From contig JARFJB010000113.1 in the NCBI GenBank assembly GCA_036346205.1, forward strand, positions 116,001 through 180,000: a DNA stretch of 64,000 bases. Reading direction: 5' to 3'. How positions within the stretch are numbered: the stretch's first letter is position 1; each line of letters begins with the position of its first letter. The notes beneath the pieces are model-generated. The model saw nothing but the letters and a program-made list of their open reading frames with translations. It ran no database searches and was not told the origin of the DNA. The translations under genes and the position numbers were made by a program. This DNA is from Vesta saturnalis. Taxonomy: Eukaryota > Arthropoda > Insecta > Coleoptera > Lampyridae. This document shows, in pieces, positions 1 through 11,656 of the stretch.

Positions 1-302
1 CGTAAAATATAACTTTTTCGCAACCTATATTCGAAAGTGCCAATTACTGACTGTTGTTAGGGTAATTTTTAGAGGCGGAAATATGCACTTGTCTACCAGT
101 AATTGGTTTCCAATAGCAGCGTTGCCATGCGAGTCAATACATCTTGTATGAGAACAATATAAACCAAAGCAGGATATTTTAGGTAATTTATTATTCAGCA
201 TGATTGATATTAATAGTACAATTTATTAAATTACTAAAACTAAATTATTATAAATTTTTATTATGAACGAATAAGTTCAAAAGTAAATATGTAATTAAAA
301 AA
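1..302. other. AT-rich sequence with no recognisable gene
   Basis: I see no open frame, RNA gene or mobile-element signature here. The right edge grades into the A/T-rich tail of the tRNA-related repeat. Confidence 0.5.
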
Positions 303-515
303 TATTATTAATTTTATTAAATACACAAATAAAAAGTTTACCTCGAGTAGGATTTGAAACTACGACCTGTACTTTGCTAGAGTACCGCGCTAACCAACTG
401 CGCTATCGAAGTACAAGCCCCAATCTATGTAAATTTTGTCTTTACATATGTAGAACTGATGTAAATTCAAAATTTTAATGAGACAACAATCAAGTTACTT
501 ATATTTAAAATTTAG
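303..515 (-). repeat. tRNA-related repeat A, copy 1
   Basis: Read on the minus strand, this unit has a leader, then a tRNA-like core, then an A/T-rich tail. The core has a box A (TAGCGCAGTTGG, near 394-405) and a degenerate box B (AGTTTCAAATCC, near 349-360). The same leader-core-tail order recurs at 15640-16250 (minus, interrupted) and 49985-50115 (plus, truncated). Three dispersed copies argue for a SINE-like repeat or an amplified tRNA pseudogene rather than a working tRNA. The box A sits about 110 bases into the repeat, which is unusual for a SINE. Confidence 0.6.
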
Positions 516-555
516 AATTTACATCAGTTCTACATATGTAAAGACAAAATTTACA
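428..555. repeat. Perfect 41-bp inverted repeat (hairpin)
   Basis: Positions 428-468 and 515-555 are exact reverse complements over 41 bp, separated by 46 bp. One arm belongs to the leader of tRNA-related repeat A. Other copies of that repeat carry only one arm, so the second arm was acquired here, for example by head-to-head insertion or inverted duplication. Perfect identity suggests a young event or gene conversion. Confidence 0.85.
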
Positions 556-829
556 TTTAAATCTCAATCCATCCCATCTCTAGTATGGTTTGTTGCTTCG
601 GCAAGAACTGTTGTTTGTTTTGCGGCGTCATAAATGAAGGACGGGTCTTATTGTTTTTACGTGTTTATGATAAAATAATCGGTGTTTATTTAAATCGCTG
701 TCCATGTGAGATTACTGAATCATCACATTAAAATATTTGGGTAAGTTCGGTTTTTCTAGATATAGAAAAATTATAGCCGTTGATAAAAGAATGAAATAGA
801 ATTCCATATTTATGACCACCATTCCCTAG
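556..829. other. Unassigned spacer
   Basis: No gene or repeat family was recognised between the hairpin and the pogo-like transposase remnant. Confidence 0.4.
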
Positions 830-1279
830 AAAAATTAAAGTCTGCAGCTTGCAAAGGGCGTCCCTCCTGAAACGAAGTTCGAGTGTCATCCATCAGAGTG
901 AATACAAAATAACATTTTCACAAAGTGGTTTAAACGTTTTATAGCGACAGTGAAGCCCGAGTCTCGAGTATTGTTCATATTAGACGGTCATAATTCGCAC
1001 ACTCGCAATATTGATATCATCAGCATGGCTATGGATAACAATATTACCATTGTGTGTTTGCCGCCACACTCCACGCATAAGGTTCAGCTCCTCGACAAGT
1101 CTTTTATGTCGCATTATACTGAAGAGATAAGAACTTGGGTACGGCAAAATGCGCGTTCAGTAAGAGTATATGATATAATGGTATTTTTCGGTAAAGCTTA
1201 TTTAAGAGTTCTTCGTGGTGAAATTGCCCGTAATGATTTTATAGTCACCGGAATTTTTCCTGTTATTACAAATAACTGA
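830..1279 (+). pseudogene. pogo/Tigger-like transposase fragment (DDE_1)
   Basis: The frame from 950 reads a block typical of the pogo/Tigger/jerky DDE_1 superfamily. It has FILDGHNSHTRN around a catalytic Asp, then CLPPHSTHKVQLLDKSF, then a region matching the end of the catalytic domain. Upstream, 830-950 still resembles the family but is broken by stops and shifts. The frame opens on GTG, not ATG, and stops at 1279 where related proteins continue. Only about 110 of the usual 500-600 residues remain, so this is a dead fragment. The same family is better preserved on the minus strand at 19924-21784. Confidence 0.75.
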
Positions 1280-2582
1280 CTTTCTTGCCTCCGAAACGAT
1301 CGAAGGAGATGTCGTTTCACATCTTCAAGCGCCTGATGCTTCAAGAAATCCTACGGCGCCAGTAGATTTCGCCTGTTCCGTGCATACGCAAAAAAAGCAG
1401 TAACCAAAGAAGGAAAGTGGGGAAAGTTGTACCAACTGCAACTACCTCTAAACTTCAAGTAAAACGAAAAATTGGTCAGGATAAAACGAATTTGACTAAT
1501 TTAGCGTCTCTTAGCACATCGACCACCATCCTAAGTCAAACTAATCGTAAGATAAAATAACAGGGTGCAGTTTAAACGAAGAGAGTAGCTCTTCCGAAGA
1601 TTTCGTGGCAGATCATGATTCAGTTGATTTATTCAATATGAAGAGACGAAGAGAAAATCCCGGAGGTTGAAGAAAATCCGGAAAATCTGAAAAACAGTAG
1701 ATATAGTGTAATTCCTATGACTTATGGTGTAATTTACAATGTACTACCTATTGTTACGGGCCAAACACTTAAAGTATCAGTCCGTAAAGGTGATGTGCGG
1801 GCAACGGCACAGCTCATCGGGATGGCGGTGTTCTTACTTAATGCTGCAAATAGGCACTCGTCACAACTCCCTAACGTCAAAATCGGGATAAAAGATCACA
1901 AAGACAAACTTCAATAAAAACCTAAGCGTCATCTAAAATCATCCATAATAAAACTCAAAACTGATGATACTTTTCGATAAACTTCAACGTAAACTTACTG
2001 GCTCAAATAACCAAAAATAACTAGTCAAAACCAGAATTAATTCTTCAATTTAAAACGAAAAACACGTCACAACAAAACGAAACGTGATTTATAGTCCTAT
2101 AACTTTACACACGTCAATATCGGGGTCGTAATACCTAATTCGAAAAGTACACAGCTACGCCCCAACAAATAAATAAATTACCTTTTCCGCGAATCCGGGC
2201 AAATCAATGACTAGAATCGGTAAGTTGATTCCGATAAAAGCCTCAAAAAGTAATCTGCGAATACTCGCAAAGCAATCATTGGCGTGAAAATAGGTTAGCT
2301 GTTCGGTCAACGAGCTACTCACTTCATAATTACGTTACAGTATCTTTCAAGATTAGGATTACACAATATGTACGCTTAAAGAAAAACACACTCAATTTAT
2401 TCATATATATTCTAAACAACAACCAGCAGGGGAAAATAAAGTCAGTGAAATGCCTGAACACACAGAATATAACTCTTAAATGACATTTCTATAGTGTGAT
2501 GTTGAATAATTCCTGCAGGATGCCAATAACCCTAATTTATGTATCATAAATTTTAATTAACATCAAAAGAATAAAGAAAACG
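1280..2582. other. Decayed sequence, probably remnant of the upstream transposon
   Basis: Short frames such as 1717-1917 are open but match nothing I recognise. The stretch directly after the transposase fragment may be the decayed C-terminal part of the same gene, but I cannot align it with confidence. The rest is A/T-rich with no supported feature. Confidence 0.35.
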
Positions 2583-3098
2583 TTGAGCATCTTAATTTTA
2601 CAAATCTTGCAGTACCTACTTTGAATGAAACAATCAATGCACAGTCCGAAATAATTAGTTTACGAATTAATGTGCTTTATACATGTAGTTGATATCTAGA
2701 CAGTACTTAAACGAAACGGCATTAACTCCTACCCGTATTTTATCGACGACAATCAGCAGCTTCTTAATTCCGAAATTAGCTTGACATAAACTTTAGCAAA
2801 CCGTTTTTGACTTCCATATACATATTTATTGAAACGAACTTTGAGCATCTTAATTTTACAAATCTTGCAGTACCTACTTTGAATGAAACAATCAATGCAC
2901 AGTCCGAAATAATTAGTTTACGAATTAATGTGCTTTATACATGTAGTTGATATCTAGACAGTACTTAAACGAAACGGCATTAACTCCTACCCGTATTTTA
3001 TCGACGACAATCAGCAGCTTCTTAATTCCGAAATTAGCTTGACATAAACTTTAGCAAACCGTTTTTGACTTCCATATACATATTTATTGAAACGAACT
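2583..3098. repeat. Exact 258-bp tandem duplication
   Basis: Positions 2583-2840 and 2841-3098 are head-to-tail copies of the same 258-bp unit with no difference I can find by eye. There are two copies only. No gene or element signature is visible in the unit. Identity this high in otherwise decayed DNA means a recent duplication or an assembly artefact. Confidence 0.9.
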
Positions 3099-4097
<999 letters not shown>

Positions 4098-4098
<1 letters not shown>

Positions 4099-4433
4099 GT
4101 GTACCTAACAAGAAAATTTATTTAGAAGACCAAGGTATTTACAAAACTCCATGTGGAGATTGTGATCGTGTCTACATGGGGCAGACTAACAGACGCAAGA
4201 GTAGAGGAGTACAGACTAGCAGTGATGAAAAATACAACTTCATCCTTGTGCAAAACACTAAACATGGAATAAATTTTGAGGAAACGAAAAGAATAGCAGG
4301 CGAGGAACACTTAACAAAACACACTAGCAATCTAAATACACAAGATAACGGCCAAAGACTACCAAGTACATGGAGATTGGCGTTAATCAGAGTGAAGGAA
4401 GAACAACCATCAATAAAATCAAAAATGCAATAG
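4098..4433 (+). pseudogene. Penelope-like retroelement, GIY-YIG endonuclease fragment
   Basis: Beyond the TG tract the open frame reads a C-terminal block typical of Penelope-like elements. It has GIYKTPCGDCDRVYMGQTNR, where GIY and YMG are the two halves of the GIY-YIG motif, then an Arg-rich helix, a histidine-containing NTKHGINFEETK segment, and a final NTQDNGQRLPSTWRLAL that matches the usual Asn-x-x-Asp-G ... S-x-W end. In this family the domain nicks DNA to prime reverse transcription. The reverse-transcriptase part is missing; the tract starts abruptly at the microsatellite. The sequence after 4433 decays quickly. Confidence 0.75.
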
Positions 4434-4569
4434 TGAAACATTAAAAAAAAACAGTATGGAAGATAACGAACACGGAGAAAGTGACCGCTATAAATAAGCA
4501 GGATACAACAGTGGCCGTCAGTTCAATCCGAATAACGAGGAGTAGAGCTAAGTTATTAGTGGCCTGAGG

Positions 4570-6321
4570 ATTATAAATGAATTGTTAAACATTTTTTGTT
4601 ATGTGTTCCATAATTAAATTGATCATATTTGAATTTATACCTTGAACTGTGTTTTTTAAGATAAAATGTTAAAATAGCTTTACAATATATTGTATGTATA
4701 ATCATATTAATGGCAATTGTATTTATAACTTGTGTTTTTTAAGATGATTTTTTAACCTATATTTGCGGCGTGTTCCATAATGACAATTGTCACATTTAAA
4801 TTCGTAACATGAAGAATGTCTTTGTCGATGAACTGTTAAATTACTTTTGCAGTGTGTTGCATAATCAGATTGGTCACATTTAAATTCATTACTCAAAGAA
4901 TGTTTTCTAAGATGAATTTTTAAACAATGTTTGTGATGTGTTCCATAATTACATTGGCCGCATCTGAATTCATAGCTTGAGGAGTGCTTTTAAGATGAAT
5001 TTTAAAATTATGTTTTTGATTTGTTCCATAATCACATTGGTCACATTTGAATTCTTTACTTATAAAGTGTTTTTTAAGATGAATTTTAAAATTACTTTTG
5101 CAGTGTGTTGCATAATCACATTGGTCACATTTATATTCATTACTCGAAGAGTGTTTTTAAGATGATTTTTTAACCTATATTTGCGGTGTGTTCCATAATG
5201 ACAATTGTCACATTTAAATTCATAAGTTGAAGAATGTATTTTTCGATGAACTGTTAAATTACTTTTGCGATGTGTTGCATAATCACATTGGTCACATTTG
5301 AATTCATTACTCGAAGAGTGTTTTTTAAGATGAATGTTTAAACAATATTTGCGATGTGTTCCATAATTACATTGGCCGCATCTGAATTCATAGCTTGAGG
5401 AGTGCTTTTTAAGATGAATTTTAAAATTACGTTTTTGATTTGTTCCATAATCACATTGGTCACATTCGAATTCTTTACTTAAGGAGTGTTTTTTAAGATG
5501 GATTATAAAAGTATCTCTGCGATTTGTTCCATAATCACATTGGTCACATTTAAATTCATAACTTGAGGAGTGCTTTTTAAGATGAATTTTAAAATAACGT
5601 TTGTGATTTGTTCCATAATCACATTGATCACATTTGAATTCTTTACTTAAAGAGTGTGTTTTAAGATGAATTTTAAAATTACTTTTACGGTGTGTTGCAT
5701 AATCACATTGGCTACATTTGAATTCATTACTCGAAAAGTGTTTTTAAGATGAATTTTTAAACAATATTTGCGATGTGTTCCATAATTACATTGGCATCTA
5801 AATTCATAACTTGAGGAGTGTTTTTTAAGATGAATTTTAAAATTACTTTTACGATTTGTTCCATAATCACATTGGTCGCATTTGAATTCATAACTTGAAG
5901 TGTGTTTTAAAACATGATTTTTTAAACTTTTTTTACGCTCTGTTATAAAATCGCAATGGTTACACTTATATTTCAAATTTGTACTGTATTGTAAAACGTC
6001 ATGCTTTAAATTTTCTTGCATTATTATTGAGCTATTAAATTTACTTTCACACTGTATGTTTGTGATGTGTTCAACACTGTTTTCATTTATATGATATGCT
6101 TCACTTGAGCTAACAACTTCTACTAGGGAAGAGTGGTCTTCTTTCTTAATATTCACATTATCTGTAAAAATAGTGTTAAATTTTGTACTACTTGAACTAT
6201 AATTAATTGTACTTTGTATTAGATCACTATTTACTATAAGATGTTGGGTTACACGTGAATTTATTCCTTCTTCCTCTTCTGGTTCGACTTTAACAAGTTT
6301 CATATCAATCTCATAAGACAT
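4570..6321 (-). pseudogene. Decayed C2H2 zinc-finger gene, paralogue of 27370-29205
   Basis: The minus-strand start ATG at 6319-6321 opens MSYEIDMKLVKVEPEEEEG, nearly the same N-terminus as the intact gene at 27370. An acidic spacer and about 17 fingers of 28 residues follow, with linkers HSSSYEF or HSLSKEF. The frame breaks first near 5742, where a run of six T is five, sending the ORF to a stop at 5647; similar one-base losses occur near 5155 and 4984. One finger near 5792 lost three bases, so its cysteine pair is CQC instead of CxQC. Between the shifts the fingers remain readable, so loss of function looks fairly recent. Fingers before 4740 are more eroded. The proximal upstream sequence also matches that of the plus-strand paralogue. 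Confidence 0.85.
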
Positions 6322-6480
6322 TTTGAAGAATTCGTGTTTCTCAATGATCCACTTTATACAAAACTTAGGTGCAACACCTAATCAAATAATTTAGGGCACA
6401 GTATTTAATAGTGCCTTACAATTATTGACACTATTAATATAGTAGCCAGTGTTGTGAGATCAACATTCTGCTTTTTCATG
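6322..6480 (-). promoter_or_regulatory. Upstream region conserved between the two zinc-finger paralogues
   Basis: Read on the minus strand, this stretch shares blocks with 27270-27369, for example GTGTTGCACCTAAGTTTTG and GTCAATAATT followed by TAAGGCACT. Such blocks directly before both start codons suggest duplicated promoter or 5' untranslated sequence. No TATA box or mapped start can be assigned. Confidence 0.45.
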
Positions 6481-6621
6481 AGCACGAAGCTAGAAATTCA
6501 TGAGATTGATAATAACAATCATGAAACTATTCTCAATAAATATTTGGTATTTAATTATTTATTATTTTGCTGTTTTTAAACATTCTATATTGCCATCCAC
6601 ACCATAATTTAGGGCGTCGTG

Positions 6622-6850
6622 TATTGAATAACCCGGATAAACCCTGACTTCTGCACGCTGCGTTGCCAATTGGTATTGGTACTTTGATGTAAATTTTTAA
6701 TGTGAATTAACATTAATAAAGAGTCCTGAAGGAATCTATTCTTACCTAATCTAACAAATTCTATGAATAAAATAATTATTTTAAGAATTACAAATAAACA
6801 TTCTATTGGCAACGCCGCAACAACGACGGAAGTCAGGGTTATTTCATTAT
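6622..6850. repeat. Small MITE-like element with imperfect inverted ends
   Basis: The left arm (about 6622-6670) and right arm (about 6805-6850) are imperfect inverted repeats sharing AACCCTGACTTC and GCGTTGCCAAT. The ~230-bp size without a coding frame is typical of a non-autonomous DNA transposon. I see no clear target duplication, so the class is open. Confidence 0.4.
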
Positions 6851-7059
6851 ACGCTAATTTATAAAACTGCATTGGAGGACCTTTATTTAAAAAATCAACA
6901 AAACAAAACTCTTAACTATTACATAACATTTTAATATAAACTTGTAACAATAACATAAAAGAAACTACAACTTAACTCAATTTAATTGCCCTATGGTAGT
7001 AGAAACCAATTACATAAAAAACCAAAAAAAAGAAAATTGCTTTTCACATGTCATCAACA

Positions 7060-7990
7060 GTACGAATTGGTATCCCCACGGGTAATATGGGTTAGAATGA
7101 AAGTGGAGTTTCGAAGAATTTTTCTTATTGCATGCTATGCACCGGTGAATGGAGAAAGAGACCAGGAGCGTGAGAACTTCTAGAATGAAGTAGAGAACGT
7201 GTTGAACGTATGTAAGCCAAACGAAAGAGTGATTATAGTGGGGGATATGAACGGATGGGTGGGTGTACAGAGAGAACATAGTGAACGCGTTCTAGGAAAG
7301 TTCGGAGACCAAAGAGTCAATGCGAACGGTGAACACCTGCTGAACATCTGTGTGGAGAGAAGCCTGCTTGTGTCCAATACGTGGTTTAAACATAAAAATG
7401 TGCATATGTATACATAGCAAAGAGGTAAATCTAAAAGTATGATACACTTGATAGCGTATGATGAACGGCTTAGAAACCTGGTGAAAGACACAAAAGTAAT
7501 GCGCGGAACGGAGTGTGGATCGGACCACTTTTTGGTTATATCGAGAGTGTGTTTAGGGCAAAAGTGGGTCTGGAGAAGGAAAGCAAACGTAATGCGAACG
7601 ACCAGAATTAGGGTTGACAAACTAGTAAAGAGTTGAATGTGAATGAAGCAGTGTGGAACGAACAGATAAAAGACACTGACGTTGAAGGTGCCTGGATAAG
7701 CTTGAAAAACTGTGTTAATTGTGGCGTGCGAATATGTGGAAGGGTGACTGTCGGTAGACAGAAAAAGTGTGCTTGATAAAAAAGGCAGCATGTAAGAAAA
7801 AAGATGCGTACATGGCAATGATTGCTGAAAAAAATGAGACTGGGAAGAAGCGATTGTATGAGGTGTACAGATTAAGAAACAAAGAAGCGAAGGAGGCAGT
7901 GAGAATAAGTAAAGAGGAAGTGATGGCTGTGGAAGGAGAGAAAATGCAGAATGATTTTGAGAGAAACAAAAAACTCTTCTGGTAATGGGT
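7060..7990 (+). pseudogene. LINE, AP-endonuclease domain (broken)
   Basis: Fragments in several frames read an exonuclease-endonuclease-phosphatase domain as found at the N-terminus of LINE pol proteins. IACYAPVNGERDQ is near 7130, VGDMNGWVGVQREHSE near 7240, NTWFKHKN near 7377 and the terminal GSDHFLVISR near 7519. In non-LTR retrotransposons this domain nicks the target. Stops after ERENF (7183) and after HMYT (7417), plus frame changes, make it non-functional. It continues directly into the reverse transcriptase. The 5' part of the element before about 7060 is absent or unrecognisable. Confidence 0.8.
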
Positions 7991-7999
7991 CAAAAATAC

Positions 8000-9620
8000 A
8001 AAACGTGGCCCAAAACAGAACGCTGCAAGAGTGCTGGCAAGAATATTTCGGAAAGCTGTACAGTAGTGAGGAAAGTAAGACTGAAGGGTTAAATAAGGAG
8101 AATATAGAAGAAATGATGGATGAAACTAAGAAGGATATTGGAATAAATGAGGTAGAGCAAACGGTAAGAAGGGAGCAGGCGTGGATGGAATCACTGGTGA
8201 AATGCTCAAGTATGGTGGTGCAAAGCTTATACGGAGATTGTGTGAATTATTCAATGTATGCCTTATGTGTGGAAAAGTGCCGAGTGATTGGAAGAGCGCG
8301 ATCATTGTACTATTGTATAAACGTAAGGGGAACAAGGGTGATTGTAAGAACTACAGAGGAATAAGCTTGCTCAGCGTGCCTGGTAAAGTGTTTGAAAGAA
8401 TACTGATTGATAGAGTACGAGAAACTACACAAACTAAGATGTGGGATATGCAAGGTAGCTTCATGCTAGGGAGAGGGTGTGTCGATCAGATGGTTGCTCT
8501 CCAGCAGGTGATCGAAAAGTGTTTAAAGGTAAAAAGGAAGTTGTACTGAACGTTTGTAGATCAGGAGAAAGCATATGACAGAGTGAATAGGGAGAAGGTC
8601 TAATAAACGGAATAAGGGCAGTATACAACGGTAGTCGGGCATGTGTTAGGGTGAGAGAAGGTGTGAGTGAATGCTTTAATATTGAGCAAGGAGTGTGACA
8701 AGGCTGTGTGATGTCACCGTGGTTGTTCAATGTATACATGGGCAAATGTCTTAGACAAGCATGTACCGATACAAATGGTGTAATGGTTGGTGACGTAAAT
8801 GTACGACTTCTGGTGTATGAAGATGACACAGTCTTATTAAGTGACAGTGCGGATGAGCTGCAAACCGCTCTGAGGAAGTTTGATACAGTCTGTGAGAGCA
8901 TGGACCTAAAGGTAAACGTGAACAAAAATAAGATTGTGGTGTTCAATCGGGAAGGTGGAAAGGAGAGTAGAGTATTTACTCTGCAAGATGAAATTGTGGA
9001 GCAAGTGGACGAGCTGGTATATCTCGGTAGAATATTTACTGCAGATGGTACAATTGAGAGCGAGATTGGACGAAGGGTCAATGCTGGAAGGAAAGTGATT
9101 GGAAGTATGTGGACGATAATGAGAAATGAAAGCATGAGCCTAGCTGCGAAACGAGCAATCTATAATAGCGTATTCGTCCCGTCAGTACTGTATGGAAGTG
9201 AGACATGGGTATGTCAAAAAAAGCACGTAAATGCCGTGGGTATGAGATTCCTGAGAAGCGCATGTAGTAAAACGAGAAGGGACAAGATAAAAAATGAATG
9301 CATAATGACGGAGTGTGGTGAGGAAAAGACGATGATGGATAGATATAAAAGTTGTACATTACGTTGGTTTGGTCACATTGAGAGAATGAACAACGCAAGA
9401 TTAACGAAACAAATATATGTGGGTGAGGTTAGGGGAAAGGCCGGGCCTGGTAGGCCGCGTAAAACTTGGCTGAATGCAGTAGAATCTATGATAAAGGAAT
9501 GAAAGATAAGGAGTTTTAAAAACAAAAGGGCATGTCAGAGACTATGTATGAATCCTGCGGAAGCTAGGGAGGTATGCGGAGATAGGAAAGTATGGAGAAA
9601 GATCGTGAATGAAAAATAAA
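8000..9620 (+). pseudogene. LINE, reverse transcriptase and C-terminal region (broken)
   Basis: Frames at 8181-8549 and 8708-9502 read LINE reverse transcriptase. They include GITGEMLKYGG, the fingers motif NYRGISLLSVPGKVFERIL, then FVDQEKAYDRVN in another frame, GCVMSPWLFNVYMG, and the catalytic box VYEDDTVLL, where the usual Ala of YADD is Glu. The C-terminal half has LYGSETWVCQKKHV and LRWFGHIERMNN followed by a GRPRKTW motif, seen in RTE-like and related insect LINEs. Compared with the fragment at 15689-16103, about 42 bp are missing near 8599, next to a stop. The tail near 9640-9680 ends in GTTAAGTTAAGT. Confidence 0.85.
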
Positions 9621-9640
9621 TAAGAAGCAGGGATTGTCTT

Positions 9641-11045
9641 CCCTACCCCGCAAGGGAATGGCGTGAAGGTTAAGTTAAGTACATATCATCCGCCATTCGA
9701 GTTCGAAGATTTAACATTAGCGCATACATATGCGCATCACGCATCCTCCGCTGAAGTATCTGAAGTTAGTTAATAACGGCATAGGAGGCGGACGTGTTCA
9801 GCAGCGTAGCGTATTAAAAAAACACTTTTGGTTTAATGGAAGTTGTCGATTTCAATTAGACATTTTCAAGTACGTCACAAGCTCTGCGTCTAACAGCAGA
9901 TCTTGGACAACTTCTGATAGCATTTCATACGAACCTACGTGTTTCGCTGTGATTTTTTAGTGTTTTCTCCAGAAGAAATCGTGATAATTGACTTATTGTA
10001 GTGTTAGTATATAATGTTAAGATATTTTATAGTTAATTAGTGAACATTATTGGTGTACATTATATTTGGATTAGATTTTATGAACACGAATTCGTGCCTT
10101 TACGACATTGCAGTAGAAATTTGTAAATATTTTGTTACTTCCTTTAATAAAGTAAATCCCATGTGAAGTTTGGTAAATTCCAGACAAATGGCTTTAAGTC
10201 ATTCCACCATCTGCTTGTGAAATATAAGATATCAAGCCTGCTGGTGTTATCCCTATGAGAACTTTGGTAGTGTTATAATGTTATAGGTAGACCAATTTGT
10301 GCACTATATTTCCAATTTTTTTGTCTTTTGTAACTTAATTTCAAAGCAAATTATAACTGTGGTGATTCTATTGCCAAATGCCTATTTAAAACAAGGAGGC
10401 ATTGCTTTTATTAATTTCTCTCTTTAAGGCCATAGAATAAATTTACATTGTCGAAAGTACATTAAATTTAGTGTCGAATAGAAAATTCTAGAAATAGTTG
10501 GGATACTAACATGAAATGTATAAGCAAACAAAGTAAAATATAATTTAACCTGAGTTTTATTAACCCTATCAAAAAATGATTGAATTTATTTGTAATAACT
10601 GTTTGTGGTGCTATTTCGATATAAGGTTCAATTAATTCTGTAAATATTATATTGAAAGCCATATAGCTTGGTATTCCAGTGTAGTAACGAATCTATAACA
10701 TACATTTTAACATATCATTGCCAAAAGCGCCTTATCTTGAATGTAATTATTTAATTTGACGAGTTTGATGATAACTAACCTAAAAGTCGCACGAACTTTT
10801 CAATATTATGTAGGATAATTGTTCACTTCATTCGCGTATTTTTGGTGAATTGTCTCAATACAATCCTCATCAACAAGTATTAGCACAGAAACATTTTCAC
10901 CGCCTACAATTTTCGATAAAATTGTCAGAAAGCAATCACATCCCATAAGAACGTGTGTTAAAGTTGTCCAACATCAGACAAGGTCACACGTTGTAACGTC
11001 ACTTGAAAATGCCTAATACTCAAATAGAATTTTCAATGTCAAACC
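9641..11045. other. No recognisable gene
   Basis: The plus frame at 9730-9960 is open for 76 codons but shows no domain or relation I recognise. The rest is A/T-rich single-copy-looking DNA with no supported feature. Confidence 0.4.
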
Positions 11046-11134
11046 GGTAGAGCACGTTTAGGCTAGCGGTAGAATGGTCGCCTACATCGCCTTCGGTGCG
11101 GGTTCGATTCCCGGTCAATGTACGTTTTTTTTTT
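11046..11134 (+). pseudogene. tRNA-Gly-like pseudogene or SINE head
   Basis: The stretch contains GGTAGAATGGTCGCCT and a perfect box B, GGTTCGATTCCC, followed by GGTCAATGTAC. This resembles eukaryotic tRNA-Gly(GCC). The anticodon loop is altered and the acceptor arms pair poorly. A T run starting near 11124 could end polymerase III transcription. I read it as a tRNA-derived pseudogene or the head of a short repeat. Confidence 0.5.
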
Positions 11135-11205
11135 TTAATTAGGTTAGAGTAGTTTTTTATCTAATCTAATTCTGTTAGGTTATAGTAGTTTTGTTTATCT
11201 AGAAG

Positions 11206-11590
11206 GAAATGAAAGGTCACGTATATCATTCCCTCCCCAAGGCCGAGGACGGGCTGTTTGAGCTTTCCAAGCTTATTCAGCCACAATCATGGATTCCCAG
11301 CATACATACATACATTACGTACATACGCATGGTGGGATTAAGGATGGGTGTGGTCAGTATAGGATAGGAAGGAACGGAGTTAGGGTTCTGAGGGGGAAAA
11401 TACTACCCCAGCATTGATCTAAGTAGCCGCACAAGGTGTACATATACGCAGTGACCATGCCGCTACATGTATATGAGGAAAACCCGCTGAAAAAACCTCA
11501 TACAAGGTAGACGGTAATGGGAATCGAACCTATTACCTCCCAAACGGTAAGCAGGTCGTATCACAAATACTCTACCAGCTCGGTTTTGTT
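11206..11590 (-). repeat. tRNA-derived SINE (family B)
   Basis: On the minus strand the unit opens with a tRNA-like head. It has GCTGGTAGAGTA as box A (near 11570) and GGTTCGATTCCC as box B (near 11522), followed by about 300 bases of unrelated body. This head-body structure is that of a tRNA-derived SINE. The head abuts a (TA)n run. No second copy lies in the window, so the family assignment rests on structure alone. Confidence 0.6.
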
Positions 11591-11601
11591 TACCTGATCT
11601 A

Positions 11602-11604
<3 letters not shown>

Positions 11605-11653
<49 letters not shown>
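11605..11653. repeat. (TA)n microsatellite
   Basis: Uninterrupted TA repeat of about 49 bp next to the tRNA-like head of the SINE. Confidence 0.95.

Positions 11654-11656
<3 letters not shown>

Noticed and set aside
349..410. Working tRNA gene
   Set aside because: The core recurs in three decayed dispersed copies and box B is weak, which fits a repeat and not a functional tRNA.
7180..7818. 212-codon minus-strand frame
   Set aside because: It is antisense to the LINE endonuclease region and has no domain.
9730..9960. 76-codon plus-strand frame as a host gene
   Set aside because: No domain, no splice support and a composition like the surrounding non-coding DNA.
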